30,789 bases of DNA. Origin: Inonotus obliquus. Taxonomy: Eukaryota > Basidiomycota > Agaricomycetes > Hymenochaetales > Hymenochaetaceae. The stretch lies in assembly GCA_032164295.1 (NCBI GenBank), contig JAJHTX010000019.1, forward strand, positions 1 to 30,789, given 5' to 3'. A model generated the notes under the pieces. That model saw only the letters and a list, made by a program, of their open reading frames with translations. It was not told the DNA's origin and searched no databases. The position numbers were made by a program, and so were the translations under genes. How positions within the stretch are numbered: the first letter of the stretch is position 1; the number at the start of each line of letters is the position of its first letter. Below, piece by piece: positions 1-8,022 of this stretch.

Positions 1-734
1 GTATAAATTATCTTTCATTACAGAAGGATATAGTGAGTTAATATCATAAGAATTAACAAGCTCTAAATCAGCTGTATTTTGAGATTTTATTTTATCTTTG
101 ATTTCATTAACAGTAAATTTACTGTTACTTTCAGGTACATATAAATCTACGTGACCTCCAAAATATGATTTCACTAAAACATTGTATATATCAGCAGGAA
201 TTATAGGAATAATTTTATCTTGTAAATAATTAGTTCTGAAAACTCTCATACTTAAAGAAGCCGCAGTAGGACATTTAATTATATCTACTCTAAAATATTT
301 TAACATCAAGTCTCTAAAAATTATTATTATTTTATATAATAAAATACAATCATTTAAACAATAACTATTAGTTTCATTTTTCAATGACCAATTATTATTA
401 AATTTAGATTTATAATTATTATATTCATTTAAATAAACTTTTTTAGTATCAAAATATTCGTAAGCTGGTACTTCCCCGATGTAATCCAAATTAGTTTCTT
501 TTGGAAAGTAATAAGGGTAAATACCTTTATGAGAGTCTAAACTAAATTTATTTGATAAATTGTCTAAACCAGATAACAATACTAACATAGAATCTAATAA
601 AGTTAATTTATAATTTTCTCCTTTTAAATTATATATTATTTTTATACTTATGAATTTACCGTCTTTATAGATAGGTGTTACTGTAACACCCTCTCTTTGA
701 ATCAAATGTTTAACAATGGTTCTTATTGCTAATT
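1..734 (-). CDS. dpo: Plasmid-type family B DNA polymerase, partial (end of exonuclease domain to start of palm), runs off left edge
   Basis: On the minus strand this frame is open for about 244 codons and leaves the window at base 1. Read in order it shows KDGKFISIKI, an Exo III-like YCLNDCILLYK, the SYFGG (YxGG) linker typical of protein-primed polymerases, and the palm motif A YDINSLYPSVM near bases 20-50. These identify a family B polymerase of the kind carried by mitochondrial linear plasmids, which copies DNA from a protein primer. The segment from KDGKF through the phrase FRTN matches, with divergence, the polymerase pseudogene at 29160-30602. Exo I (DIETF) and Exo II are missing: the frame opens right after a TAA and overlaps the 3' end of the 710-1066 ORF in another frame. 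A deletion or frameshift has therefore joined the N-terminal part to the late exonuclease domain. Whether the palm and thumb are intact cannot be seen here. Confidence 0.8.
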
Positions 735-1066
735 TTTAATGAATTTAAATAATCTTTATAATCATCTAAATTAGCTTTATTAAACTTATAACAAATAGTG
801 AAAGTTTTAACACGTAAAATTTTACTAGTAATAGTTAAAAAAGTGCATGCTTTTTTAGCAAACATCTCTCTTTCATTGTTATTAGTAACATTAAGTACAG
901 AAGAAAAAATAGAATATTCATGATTGTCTTTATTAATAATAGAAACTTCAATTTTAATAAATTTATCAAAAATACCTTCTTCTTTTTTCATAAGTTTCAA
1001 TAGGTAACTTTTAACGTTTCTTTCGTTATAATTTTTAATTAAATACCTTTTGGTAAATTTTTCCAT
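710..1066 (-). CDS. 118-aa ORF, probable N-terminal part of the plasmid-type DNA polymerase
   Basis: A 118-codon ORF with an ATG start directly upstream of the polymerase frame, overlapping its opening by about 25 nt in a different frame. It has alternating charged and beta-like segments, no membrane helix and no recognised catalytic motif. By eye, the stretch FIKIEVSI followed by a run ending in TFTICYKF resembles residues about 36-95 (FIKLSISL through TIFYT) of the 539-aa ORF at 14339. I therefore infer it is a diverged copy of the N-terminal module found elsewhere in this window. Its position in front of a protein-primed polymerase makes a terminal-protein-like domain possible, but no priming residue is evident. 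A frameshift in the short A-run near 733-740 is one way it lost contact with the polymerase. Confidence 0.55.
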   Translation of the reverse strand: MEKFTKRYLIKNYNERNVKSYLLKLMKKEEGIFDKFIKIEVSIINKDNHEYSIFSSVLNVTNNNEREMFAKKACTFLTITSKILRVKTFTICYKFNKANLDDYKDYLNSLKISNKNHC

Positions 1067-1189
1067 TTTTGTTATAATAATTTATTTTATTTTTTTTTCT
1101 GTTGTTTTAATTTAAAATATTAATTGGAATACAATTGAAATTAAACAGAAAAAATTTGATAGTTTGTTATATTGAAAAAAACAAAACTA

Positions 1190-1419
1190 AAAGGAGTAGT
1201 AAATCTAAAAACTAGATTTTTAAAATTTAGTTTTTATTTGTAAATATATACAATTATATGTGCAAATTAAAAAGATCTTAGCAAAATATTTTTATTTTCC
1301 TCCAAAAGAAAACTTTAATTAGTTTACATTTTGTATTTGAAGAAGATAATTATATAAACAAAAGGCTTTATCCTTAAGTGGTGTTCACAAAATTTATATA
1401 TTTATATAAAACGTAAAAT
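1190..1419 (+). repeat. nad4 5' leader, copy 1 of a duplicated segment
   Basis: The 230 bp before nad4 contain landmarks that recur in the same order at 3478-3642: GGAGTAGTAAATCTAAA, then a TTAAAAAGATCTTA block, then AAAGGC followed by TTAA and TGGTGTTCA just before the start codon. It is probably the nad4 5' untranslated region. No promoter could be assigned with confidence. Confidence 0.7.
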
Positions 1420-2880
1420 ATGCTAAGTTTATTATTATTAATACCTATTATAGGTTCAATTGCGTTACTTCTTGTAACAGATGATCCCTCTGGAGAGAAA
1501 TCTAAAAAAATAGCTTTAGGAACTTCTTTACTAAATTTAGTTTTATCTATTTATTTATGGATTCAGTTTGACTCTAGTACTAGTCAATATCAATTTGTAT
1601 ATAGTTTCAAAGAATTAAGTTATTGTCATTTAAACATAGGGGTAGATGGATTGTCTATTTATTTTGTACTATTAACAACATTTTTAACACCTATAGCTTT
1701 ACTGTCTAATTATAATACTGTAAATAATAATTTAAAATATTTTTTAATCTCATTTCTAGTATTAGAAACATTGCAAATAGCATTATTTGTAGTATTAGAT
1801 TTATTATTATTTTATGTATTTTTCGAATCAATATTACCTATTTTATTTATAGTTATTATTTTATATGGTTCAGGTGCAAATAAAGAAAGATCTGCCTTTT
1901 TATTCTTTTTATATACTTTAGCAGGTTCTTTATTTATGTTATTAGCTATATTAGAAATTAGTAACTATGTTGGTTCAACTGATTTTCAATTAATTTCTTT
2001 ATCTGAAATTAACTTAGATAGTCAAAAATATTTATGGTTAGCTTTTTTCTTAGCTTTTGCTATAAAAACACCTCTGTGGCCTATGACTGGATGGTTATAT
2101 AGAGCTCATGCTGATTCACCTTTAGCAGGTTCAATTTTATTAGCTGGAACAATCTTAAAAATGGCTACTTATGGTTATTTACGAGTTCTAATTAATTTTT
2201 TACCTGATGCTACACACTATTTTAGTCCTTTAGTTCAAACTATAGCTTTAATTACTATTGTATATGCTAGTTTAGCTACTATTGTTCAACAAGATACAAA
2301 ACAATTAATTGCTTATTCTAGTATATGTCATATGGGTGTAGTCGTTTTAGGTTTATTTTCTAATACTGTACAAGGGATTGAAGGAGCTATTTTATTATCG
2401 ATAGCTCACGGTTTTGTTTCACCTGCTTTATTTATTTGTGTTGGTGGTGTTATATATGATAGAACTGGTGTTAGATTAATACCGTATATTAGAGGTTTAG
2501 TTTTATATATGCCTGTTTTTACTATTTTATTCTTTATATTTACACTATGTAATACAGGTGTTCCTTTATCACTTAACTGGATTGGAGAACAACTATCTTT
2601 AATAGGTACTTGGGAAAGAAATCCTTTAGCATCTGTCATTGGTGCAACAGGAATCCTTTTCAGTGCCATATATAGTATTTGGCTATATAATAGACTATCT
2701 TATGGTTCATATAGTCCTTATTTAAAACCACTGAAAGATATTTCAAGAAGAGAATTCATCTTATTACTATCTTTATTAATACCTACTGTTGTATTTGGTA
2801 TTTTTCCTAATGTAATATTAGAAACATTACATGCTTCTGTTACAACCTTGTTATATAATCTTCCTTCAACCCTTCTCTAA
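1420..2880 (+). CDS. nad4: NADH dehydrogenase subunit 4
   Basis: A 486-residue, very hydrophobic protein with the length and motif order of fungal mitochondrial ND4, the proton-pumping antiporter-like subunit of respiratory complex I in the inner membrane. Visible signatures are FYVFFESILPILF (the conserved membrane glutamate, about residue 136), FAIKTPLWPMTGWL (the broken-helix lysine, about residue 216), HADSPLAGSILLAG, ILKMATYG (lysine about 247) and QLIAYSSICHMG. The ATG start gives a normal N-terminus and the gene ends in TAA. No intron or frame break is seen. It is the only respiratory protein gene recognised in the window. Its leader and its first roughly ten codons have a degenerate second copy at 3478-3700. 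Confidence 0.98.
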   Translation: MLSLLLLIPIIGSIALLLVTDDPSGEKSKKIALGTSLLNLVLSIYLWIQFDSSTSQYQFVYSFKELSYCHLNIGVDGLSIYFVLLTTFLTPIALLSNYNTVNNNLKYFLISFLVLETLQIALFVVLDLLLFYVFFESILPILFIVIILYGSGANKERSAFLFFLYTLAGSLFMLLAILEISNYVGSTDFQLISLSEINLDSQKYLWLAFFLAFAIKTPLWPMTGWLYRAHADSPLAGSILLAGTILKMATYGYLRVLINFLPDATHYFSPLVQTIALITIVYASLATIVQQDTKQLIAYSSICHMGVVVLGLFSNTVQGIEGAILLSIAHGFVSPALFICVGGVIYDRTGVRLIPYIRGLVLYMPVFTILFFIFTLCNTGVPLSLNWIGEQLSLIGTWERNPLASVIGATGILFSAIYSIWLYNRLSYGSYSPYLKPLKDISRREFILLLSLLIPTVVFGIFPNVILETLHASVTTLLYNLPSTLL

Positions 2881-3477
2881 CTAAAATTTTAAATCTAAAC
2901 AAACAAAATTAAAAATGAGTTTTTAATCTTTTTAATTTTTGTTTGTGGGTAATTCTTTTTTTATAAAATTTTAATAGTTATTTAAGATTAATTAAATTAC
3001 AAAACTTATTTGTTTTAAAAATATTAAAAAAAATTAAATAAAGATAAATTAATTTTTAGTTTAATATTTTTTGTTAAATTAACCCTAAATAAGCTAATTC
3101 TATATTATAGACGATTTCAATTTTACTAAGATAAATTTATTTAAAATCTAAATTTTGTTCAAACAATATGTGATATTAAGTTACATTTAACTATTTAAAG
3201 CTTAAATTAAATTAATAAAATTTAACGGCCATTCTTACTAGTAGTCAACCTAAATTAAATTAAAATTTAAAATTTGTGAAATTAAATTCAAAAAGGGTTC
3301 AAGGAAAAAATCAAATGTGTGATTTTAAGTTCAAATTTATTGTTTCCTTAATCTAAATATTAGAATTTTAGATCAATTTGAAAAGTTTTTAGAACTAAAT
3401 TGAAATTAAAAAAATTGTGATTTTTTAAGTTCAGAACTTTAAAACTATTAACCATGTTTTAGATAAATTGCTTAAAA
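2881..3477 (+). other. AT-rich spacer downstream of nad4 with a degenerate repeat
   Basis: No gene is seen. The spacer holds three imperfect copies of a TGTGAT-TTAAGTTCA-like phrase near 3167, 3313 and 3415, the only organised feature noticed. No tRNA fold was found. Confidence 0.5.
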
Positions 3478-3642
3478 GGAGTAGTAAATCTAAACTTTTT
3501 AATATGTTTATTTGTGCAGATACTTAGTTTTTTGTTTCAAATTAAAAAAGATCTTAATTAAATAATTGAATGTTTTCATTCACTTCTCAACAAAAGGCCT
3601 TAGTTTTAAATGGTGTTCAAATTTTATTTCAAATAAAATAAA
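3478..3642 (+). repeat. Duplicated nad4 leader, copy 2
   Basis: This segment repeats the landmarks of the true nad4 leader (GGAGTAGTAAATCTAAA, AAAAAAGATCTTA, AAAGGC, TGGTGTTCA) in the same order and at similar spacing, with indels. It is followed at once by an ATG whose first codons, MLRMLLIPIV, resemble the nad4 start MLSLLLLIPII. The duplication therefore took the leader and the beginning of nad4. Confidence 0.75.
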
Positions 3643-4288
3643 ATGTTAAGAATGTTATTAATACCGATTGTCTGTTTAATTTTATTAATCACAGGTGAGG
3701 TGCCAGTAGAGTCTGTAAACTTATTTACTATCATCGATTGTCTGGTTGAATTAAAAAAAGTGATTGTAATTAAATGGTTGAATGTTTCTGGTTTCTCTAA
3801 GAAAACCAAGTATCTAATTATATAGTTAACAAAACAAATGACTCACAAGAAATCATTGTAAAAATGAATAAAGCTGAAAGTTCTCGTGTAGTATATGAGT
3901 TAGAAAGAACAAATCCTAATTGGAAAAATAACTTTATTAATAGTCCTTTAGAATCTACAGAATGGATATTTTCTTCAGATAAATTATTATAAAAATGTAG
4001 ACTAACGATTTAGTATTACATTTTTTATTAAATTATTTTGCTATTTTGTTAGTTTTTATTTTTAGTTTTAAATTAATAGCAGATAAAGATCTTTATTCAA
4101 CAAAATTAGAATTTAAGGTAAAATCTCTACCTTTAGGTAAATATATTCATATACTAATTAGTAAGTTAATTAATTCTTGGAGATTGACTAATATTTTTTG
4201 GTTTTACTTAATAAGGTTTATGTTGTTAGTATTTTTAAGCAGCTCAGCATTTGGAGTTTATACTTCTTTATTGGCTTTAAAACTTTAA
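3643..4288 (+). pseudogene. Chimeric pseudogene: nad4 start fused to the broken C-terminal half of the 539-aa membrane ORF
   Basis: The first frame (3643-3825) begins like nad4 (MLRMLLIPIVC), then moves to WLNVSGFSKK, the counterpart of WLNDSGLSKI at about residues 373-382 of the ORF at 14339. After a frame change the sequence YTVNKTNDSQEI, VKMNKAESSRVV, ERTNPNW and FINSPLE is nearly identical to that ORF, including at DNA level for 3830-3930 against about 15500-15600. It stops near 3990. The last 80 codons (4046-4288, MLVFIFSFK through LPLGKYIH) match the C-terminal membrane tail of the same ORF. Frame breaks and missing parts make a functional product unlikely. A nad4 promoter and leader driving a captured plasmid gene is one possible origin. 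Confidence 0.75.
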
Positions 4289-5352
4289 GAAAAAAACAAT
4301 AAACTTATTTAAGTTTATTTATATAGCCCTATCCAAGATTAACTTTATTTTTATAATATTTATTATTTTTAAATAAAATTAAATTTGATTTTTAAACAAA
4401 AATTTTTTTTTTATTAATAAACATTAAACAATTAATCTTTCTAATTTTTGTTTGTTATTTAAAGGATTTATTAAATTATTTGTTGTTTTTTCAGTGAAAA
4501 GTAAACAGCTATGAACGAAATTGTTTTAGGGTTAAATATTGAGTTACTTAACAAATTAGTTGAATCAAGTTTAGTTTTGTGTGTAAAATAGTCGGGATCA
4601 GTCGGTTTGTCCTAATGAAAATAATTATGTTTAATTCATTTAATTTAATTAAAAATTGTCTCAAGATCTTGTTAGTCTTTTTAACTAAATTCGCGACAAT
4701 TAACTTTAATTAACAGCTCTTTAAATTTAATATCTTCATCTACATTTAATTAGCGGGTCCGCTGAAAGGGACATCTATTTTACCTAGTACTATCAAAGGG
4801 TCATTACTGCCGCCGGAGTCGAACCAATATATTTTAGTTTTTATCTAAACACTCTACCTGTTATAGTCAAATTTGTGAGCTGTGTTGGATTTTAAGCTTC
4901 AAAAATCGATATACAATATTATAACTATAAGAGATAGTAAATATTAACATTTTTGTTATTACAATACGATTTTAATATAAACATAATATTTTATATTATA
5001 CTCTAAATTTAGTAAAACCATCAGGTTTTATTAACCAGGGAATTCGCTCGTGAGCTAAGGAGCCTAAACTGCTCTATCTAAACTAGTAAAATAGTCTTTT
5101 GCAGATAAAGTTTTTTTTCTTTCTGAATTATAAGTTTTATAACTAGTACTTCCTTTATTTAAACATTAAGGGTAAGTTTAGATAGTGCAACTCAATATTT
5201 ATCACTAGATAAAGTTAATTAAATTAATTATTAGATTGAGTTAGCCTTAACAAACTTTGTGAAAAGTCTTGGAATAGTTTGTAAAAACTATTTGGGTTGG
5301 TTAAACATTCGGCACGTATAATTCGCCAAAAAAATTTAATTTTTAGTAAACT
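4289..5352 (+). other. Non-coding leader region of the 478-aa ORF
   Basis: No convincing protein gene is seen. The region is less AT-biased from 4500 on and has several potential RNA stems. AATTGTC near 4650 faces GACAATT near 4695. CTATCTAAAC near 5076 faces GTTTAGATAG near 5177, a perfect 10-bp inverted pair about 90 nt apart. A minus-strand tRNA-like piece sits at 4805-4872. The end of the region runs into the ATG at 5353 and may be a structured 5' UTR. Confidence 0.5.
4805..4872 (-). pseudogene. Degenerate tRNA-like fragment
   Basis: On the minus strand a T-arm-like TTGGTTCGACTCCGG, a perfect 5-bp anticodon stem TTTAG/CTAAA with the 7-nt loop ATAAAAA, and a partial D-arm ending GGTAGAGT lie in tRNA order. 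No 7-bp acceptor stem can be formed: the 3' side would be GGCAGTA and nothing complementary sits at the 5' side. I read it as a dead tRNA related to the Lys-like family at 7504-7783. Confidence 0.4.
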
Positions 5353-6789
5353 ATGAAACACACAACAAAAATTTTACAAGTGAAAGTAAACTTTTTTTTT
5401 AAAATTAAATTAATGTTAAAAAGAATAATAAATATTTTTATTCCTAGTATTTTATTTAGAGTTTCACCTACAAGTAGTAAGTTAAATGAAGAAGGAGTTA
5501 ACTTACAAGATGCTAACAGAACTCTCAAAATAGACGATCCTCAGGCATTAGAATCTTTACAAAACAGTTTAAATGAATTGATAGAGGCTAAAAACAAACA
5601 CAAAAGGGCTGAAATGATCGAAGATTTTCATCAGAGTTTCTCTTCGTTAGATAGACAAGCCGATCGGGGTTTAAACAGGTTAGAAAATTCCGGACCACAG
5701 TATAATGAGCTTGTTAAACATGTGGACAATGCTGTAAGCAGCTCTAGCGACTCTGGTTTTTCTTGGAACTCTTTTGTAGGAATTTTTGACTCTAAAAAAA
5801 AAAATAGAAATGAATTGATTGACAGCCAAAATCAATCTGATATTATCAAATCCCCCCAAATCCAGGAATTTTTAAGAGCTCACAAAGTTAGTAGTGGTCA
5901 GGGTCAAGAAGTTTCAAATATTGTAGCACAAACTAGTGAAGTAGTTAGTGAATTCAAACCTTTAGGTAGTGCGGGAGATGTCACTGTTAATCAATTACTT
6001 ACTAAATTTAGTGAAAAAATTGAGCCTATACTTGAAGTTCTTAGAGAAAATCCCTTGTTAATTAATATAGGTACTGTTGCCTTAAGTGTTATAACTCCCT
6101 TACTGATATATAGAGGTGTTGTGAAAACATTCGGTAAAGTATTGCCTATGCCTGAGTATGGTAAGGCTAGCTCAGCTTACTACTTCCAAGCACGGAGAGA
6201 GATAATGTTTTTTATGCTGGTGGGGGCTCCTGTGATCACAGGTGCTTTGTTAAACATGGCGTTACCTCTATTATCTTCAAAAGAAATTGCCACCGAACGA
6301 GTGATAATTAAAGGTTCAGACGTATTATCTCGTTTAGCTGAAAATATAAATATATCTTTGTTAAGTTTTTTAGGCTTTAAAGGGAATAAGAAATTTAATT
6401 GGATTTGGTTTCTTGGGTTTTTAGTTTTATTATTTATTGTTACAATATTGAATTATTATGATATTAATATTATAAATATAATATTTAATACAATAAGAAA
6501 TCCTATAGTAGGAAAATATTTAATATTGCTATTAATAATTATTAGCGTAATCTTTATATTACGTTATATTTTTATATTATTAATGATTTATTTAATTAGT
6601 AAAAATAAAATAACTAACTCTGTATTTATGCCTTCTTTTTTAAATAAAACATCTGAGGTTTTAGAGTCTATAAGTAAAAGTAAAAATTTAAAATTTATGG
6701 TAGATTTTTATTATAGACTTTTGTTTTTATATCTTTTTATTTTTTTTTATTTCGTCAATTTATTATTTAATAATTTATTAAAATATTAA
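5353..6789 (+). CDS. 478-aa membrane protein, plasmid-like, unknown function
   Basis: The product family is not recognised. Residues 1-40 are basic and hydrophobic. About 45-130 is a charged, heptad-like helical region (LESLQNSLNELIEAKNKHKR). Likely membrane segments lie at about 234-254, 284-306, 350-367, 388-414 and 454-473. The C-terminal third, FKGNKKFNW to the end, is homologous to the broken ORF at 24214-24966: FILRYI, SVFMPSF against SIYFPSF, LKFMVDFYY against LHKLIDFFY. The gene looks mosaic. Codons such as CGG, CGA and CTG appear in bases 5500-6310, while the last 440 bases are almost purely A/T-ending. It begins at ATG 5353; a second ATG is at residue 21. A long structured leader precedes it. 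It is probably an inner-membrane protein of an integrated plasmid-like element, but no activity can be assigned. Confidence 0.7.
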   Translation: MKHTTKILQVKVNFFFKIKLMLKRIINIFIPSILFRVSPTSSKLNEEGVNLQDANRTLKIDDPQALESLQNSLNELIEAKNKHKRAEMIEDFHQSFSSLDRQADRGLNRLENSGPQYNELVKHVDNAVSSSSDSGFSWNSFVGIFDSKKKNRNELIDSQNQSDIIKSPQIQEFLRAHKVSSGQGQEVSNIVAQTSEVVSEFKPLGSAGDVTVNQLLTKFSEKIEPILEVLRENPLLINIGTVALSVITPLLIYRGVVKTFGKVLPMPEYGKASSAYYFQARREIMFFMLVGAPVITGALLNMALPLLSSKEIATERVIIKGSDVLSRLAENINISLLSFLGFKGNKKFNWIWFLGFLVLLFIVTILNYYDINIINIIFNTIRNPIVGKYLILLLIIISVIFILRYIFILLMIYLISKNKITNSVFMPSFLNKTSEVLESISKSKNLKFMVDFYYRLLFLYLFIFFYFVNLLFNNLLKY

Positions 6790-6928
6790 ACTACAAAAAA
6801 AAAAAGTTTAAAACAACTAAAAAAAATTAACTATTTTTATTGTTATGTTTTTTTCTAGTTTAAGCAAAAATACTAAATTGTTTTTACTAGACTTTTCCGT
6901 TTACATGTTTAACTAGTACTTTTTCTAG

Positions 6929-7162
6929 TTTAAACGAAGAGCTCCTGAGGGCTCAAAAGAAGATTTAGCACTCGCACAAAGATTAATTATCACAATTCCT
7001 AGAAGTAAAAAAGGACAATTAATCTTCAAGTTTCGTAAATCTGTATTATATTATATAAATCAAAAAGAATTGAAATTTAACCCCTATAGGGGGTTATATG
7101 ATAATATAAGGGTAGTAGAAAATTCATCACAAGAAATAAATTTGTATTTAAAAACAAACTAA
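6929..7162 (+). pseudogene. Orphan C-terminal fragment related to the 153-aa ORF
   Basis: A 77-codon open frame with no ATG, starting right after a TAG and ending in TAA. It reads RAPEGSKEDLALAQRLIITIPRSKKG and continues to NPYRGLYDNIRVVENSSQ. The phrase APEGSKE followed by IITIPRSKKG resembles APEVKEGE followed by IVIPRKGNN at the C-terminus of the minus-strand ORF at 8023-8484, so I take it as a truncated relative. It is preceded by two copies of CTTTTTCTAGTTT-like sequence, also seen upstream of minus-strand ORFs. Its last 36 bases recur almost exactly at 8691-8730. Confidence 0.45.
7118..7157 (+). repeat. Short direct repeat shared with 8691-8730
   Basis: AATTCATCACAAGAAATAAA followed by TTTGTATTTAAAAACAA matches 8693-8730 with about one difference. 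Here it encodes the end of a plus-strand fragment. There it is antisense to the C-terminus of a minus-strand ORF. Confidence 0.75.
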
Positions 7163-7189
7163 CAAAATTATTTAATTTAAAATAAAATT

Positions 7190-7375
7190 TTTAGTAGTAT
7201 ATAAGGATGTAATACACGAGAGCAGATAGCAACAAAAGAAAAAAAAGTGGTTATTGTTGTTCAGAGTTGTCATACAAAAAAGATCCTAGTCTACAATAAT
7301 GATTGTCAGGAGTGTTTCATATACCATTTAAAAATAACAATTGTTATTGTTCAGGAGTGTTTTGTTAACATTGAA
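7190..7375 (+). repeat. Dispersed repeat, copy 1 (TAGTAGTATATAAG element)
   Basis: It begins with TTAGTAGTATATAAGGA and contains GTTCAGAGTTGT, ATCCTAGTCTACAATAA, TCAGGAGTGTTTCA and TTGTTCAGGAGTGT. The same landmarks occur in the same order at 27605-27790, with indels. TAGTAGTATATAAG recurs again at 7439 and 28940, each time ahead of a tRNA-Lys-like gene on the other strand. The ATATAAG core resembles the yeast mitochondrial promoter nonamer ATATAAGTA; a promoter role is inference only. Confidence 0.75.
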
Positions 7376-7503
7376 TAACTATACTACTATTCGCGCGCGC
7401 CTTTTGCAATTTGAAAAAAGCAACCAAAAAACTTGGATTTAGTAGTATATAAGGATTTTTCCTTATCTTAAACAAGATTAAATAATAAAAAGGTATTAGT
7501 GTA

Positions 7504-7575
7504 AAGTAGTAACTGGAATTGAACCAATATCTTTCAATTAAAAATCGAACACTCTACCAATTGAGTTATACTGCT
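7504..7575 (-). tRNA. trnK: tRNA-Lys (UUU), candidate
   Basis: On the minus strand a full cloverleaf can be drawn. The acceptor is AGCAGTA against TACTACT with one C-A mismatch. The D-arm is ACTC/GAGT. The anticodon stem is TTCGA/TTGAA around the 7-nt loop TTTTTAA (anticodon TTT), and the T-arm is ATTGG-TTCAATT-CCAGT. It is the only member of the local five-member family with a standard 7-nt anticodon loop, so it is the best candidate for a working tRNA-Lys. The acceptor mismatch leaves open that the real gene is elsewhere. Confidence 0.6.
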
Positions 7576-7594
7576 TGTGGTTAAAAATATTAAA

Positions 7595-7665
7595 TAGAAG
7601 AAAATGGAATTGAACCAATATCTTTTGTTTATTAACAAAGACTCTGCCTTTTGAGTTATTCTTCT
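7595..7665 (-). tRNA. tRNA-Lys-like gene, 6-nt anticodon loop
   Basis: Related to the neighbour at 7504. The acceptor is perfect (AGAAGAA/TTCTTCT) and the D-stem is ACTC/GAGT. The T-arm ATTGG-TTCAATT-CCATT has one mismatch. The anticodon stem TTTGT/ACAAA closes a loop of only six bases (TAATAA), so no normal anticodon can be read. It is either a degenerate copy or a non-canonical tRNA. The acceptor differs from the neighbour on both strands of the helix, as expected if folding had been selected. Confidence 0.45.
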
Positions 7666-7705
7666 TTGGTAAGGAACTAAGTATTTGAACTACTTAGTCC
7701 CTTAA

Positions 7706-7783
7706 GAGAAGTAAATGGAATCGAACCAATATCTTTTGATTTTGTTTTTTTACAAATACTCTGCCTAATTGAGTTATACTTCT
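7706..7783 (-). tRNA. tRNA-Lys-like gene, expanded anticodon arm
   Basis: The acceptor AGAAGTA/TACTTCT is perfect, the D-stem is ACTC/GAGT and the T-arm is ATTGG-TTCGATT-CCATT with one mismatch. The central part is A-rich: TTTGT/ACAAA encloses AAAAAA, followed by an extra ATCAAAAGAT. No conventional anticodon is visible. At 78 nt it is longer than its relatives. It could be a decayed duplicate. Confidence 0.4.
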
Positions 7784-7849
7784 TGGTTTTAAAAATTATT
7801 CTTTTGTTTTATTTTGTTTTCTTTCCCTTAGGGAAGGGTTAATTAAACC

Positions 7850-7985
7850 CCGCCCGATAGTTTTATAACAGTTTACCGTCTTGTTTTGGACTATTTGTTT
7901 TATCTACGGCTCAACTTTAAACAAATTAAATAAGTATTACCAGGCGGAAAACTATCTTTAGTTTGAGCAGTTTACCGTCTTACTC
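7850..7985 (+). repeat. Structured repeat element, related to 26600-26720
   Basis: CAGTTTACCGTCTT occurs twice (about 7869 and 7969). GATAGTTTT near 7857 faces AAAACTATC near 7950. The internal phrase TTGTTTTATCTACGGCTCAA, followed by a stretch ending AATTAAATAAGT, is repeated with small changes at about 26625-26668. The function is unknown; it may be a folded RNA or a recombination relic. Confidence 0.6.
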
Positions 7986-8022
7986 AGGACGGTATTTAAG
8001 AAACTAAAGAAACCTTAATTTG

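Noticed and set aside
2406..2669. 87-codon minus-strand ORF inside nad4
   Set aside because: It is a shadow of the nad4 coding sequence with no independent signal.
7185..7985. CRISPR-like array from the repeated phrases near 7.2-8.0 kb
   Set aside because: Repeats are few, unequal in length, not regularly spaced, and there are no cas genes; this is a mitochondrial genome.
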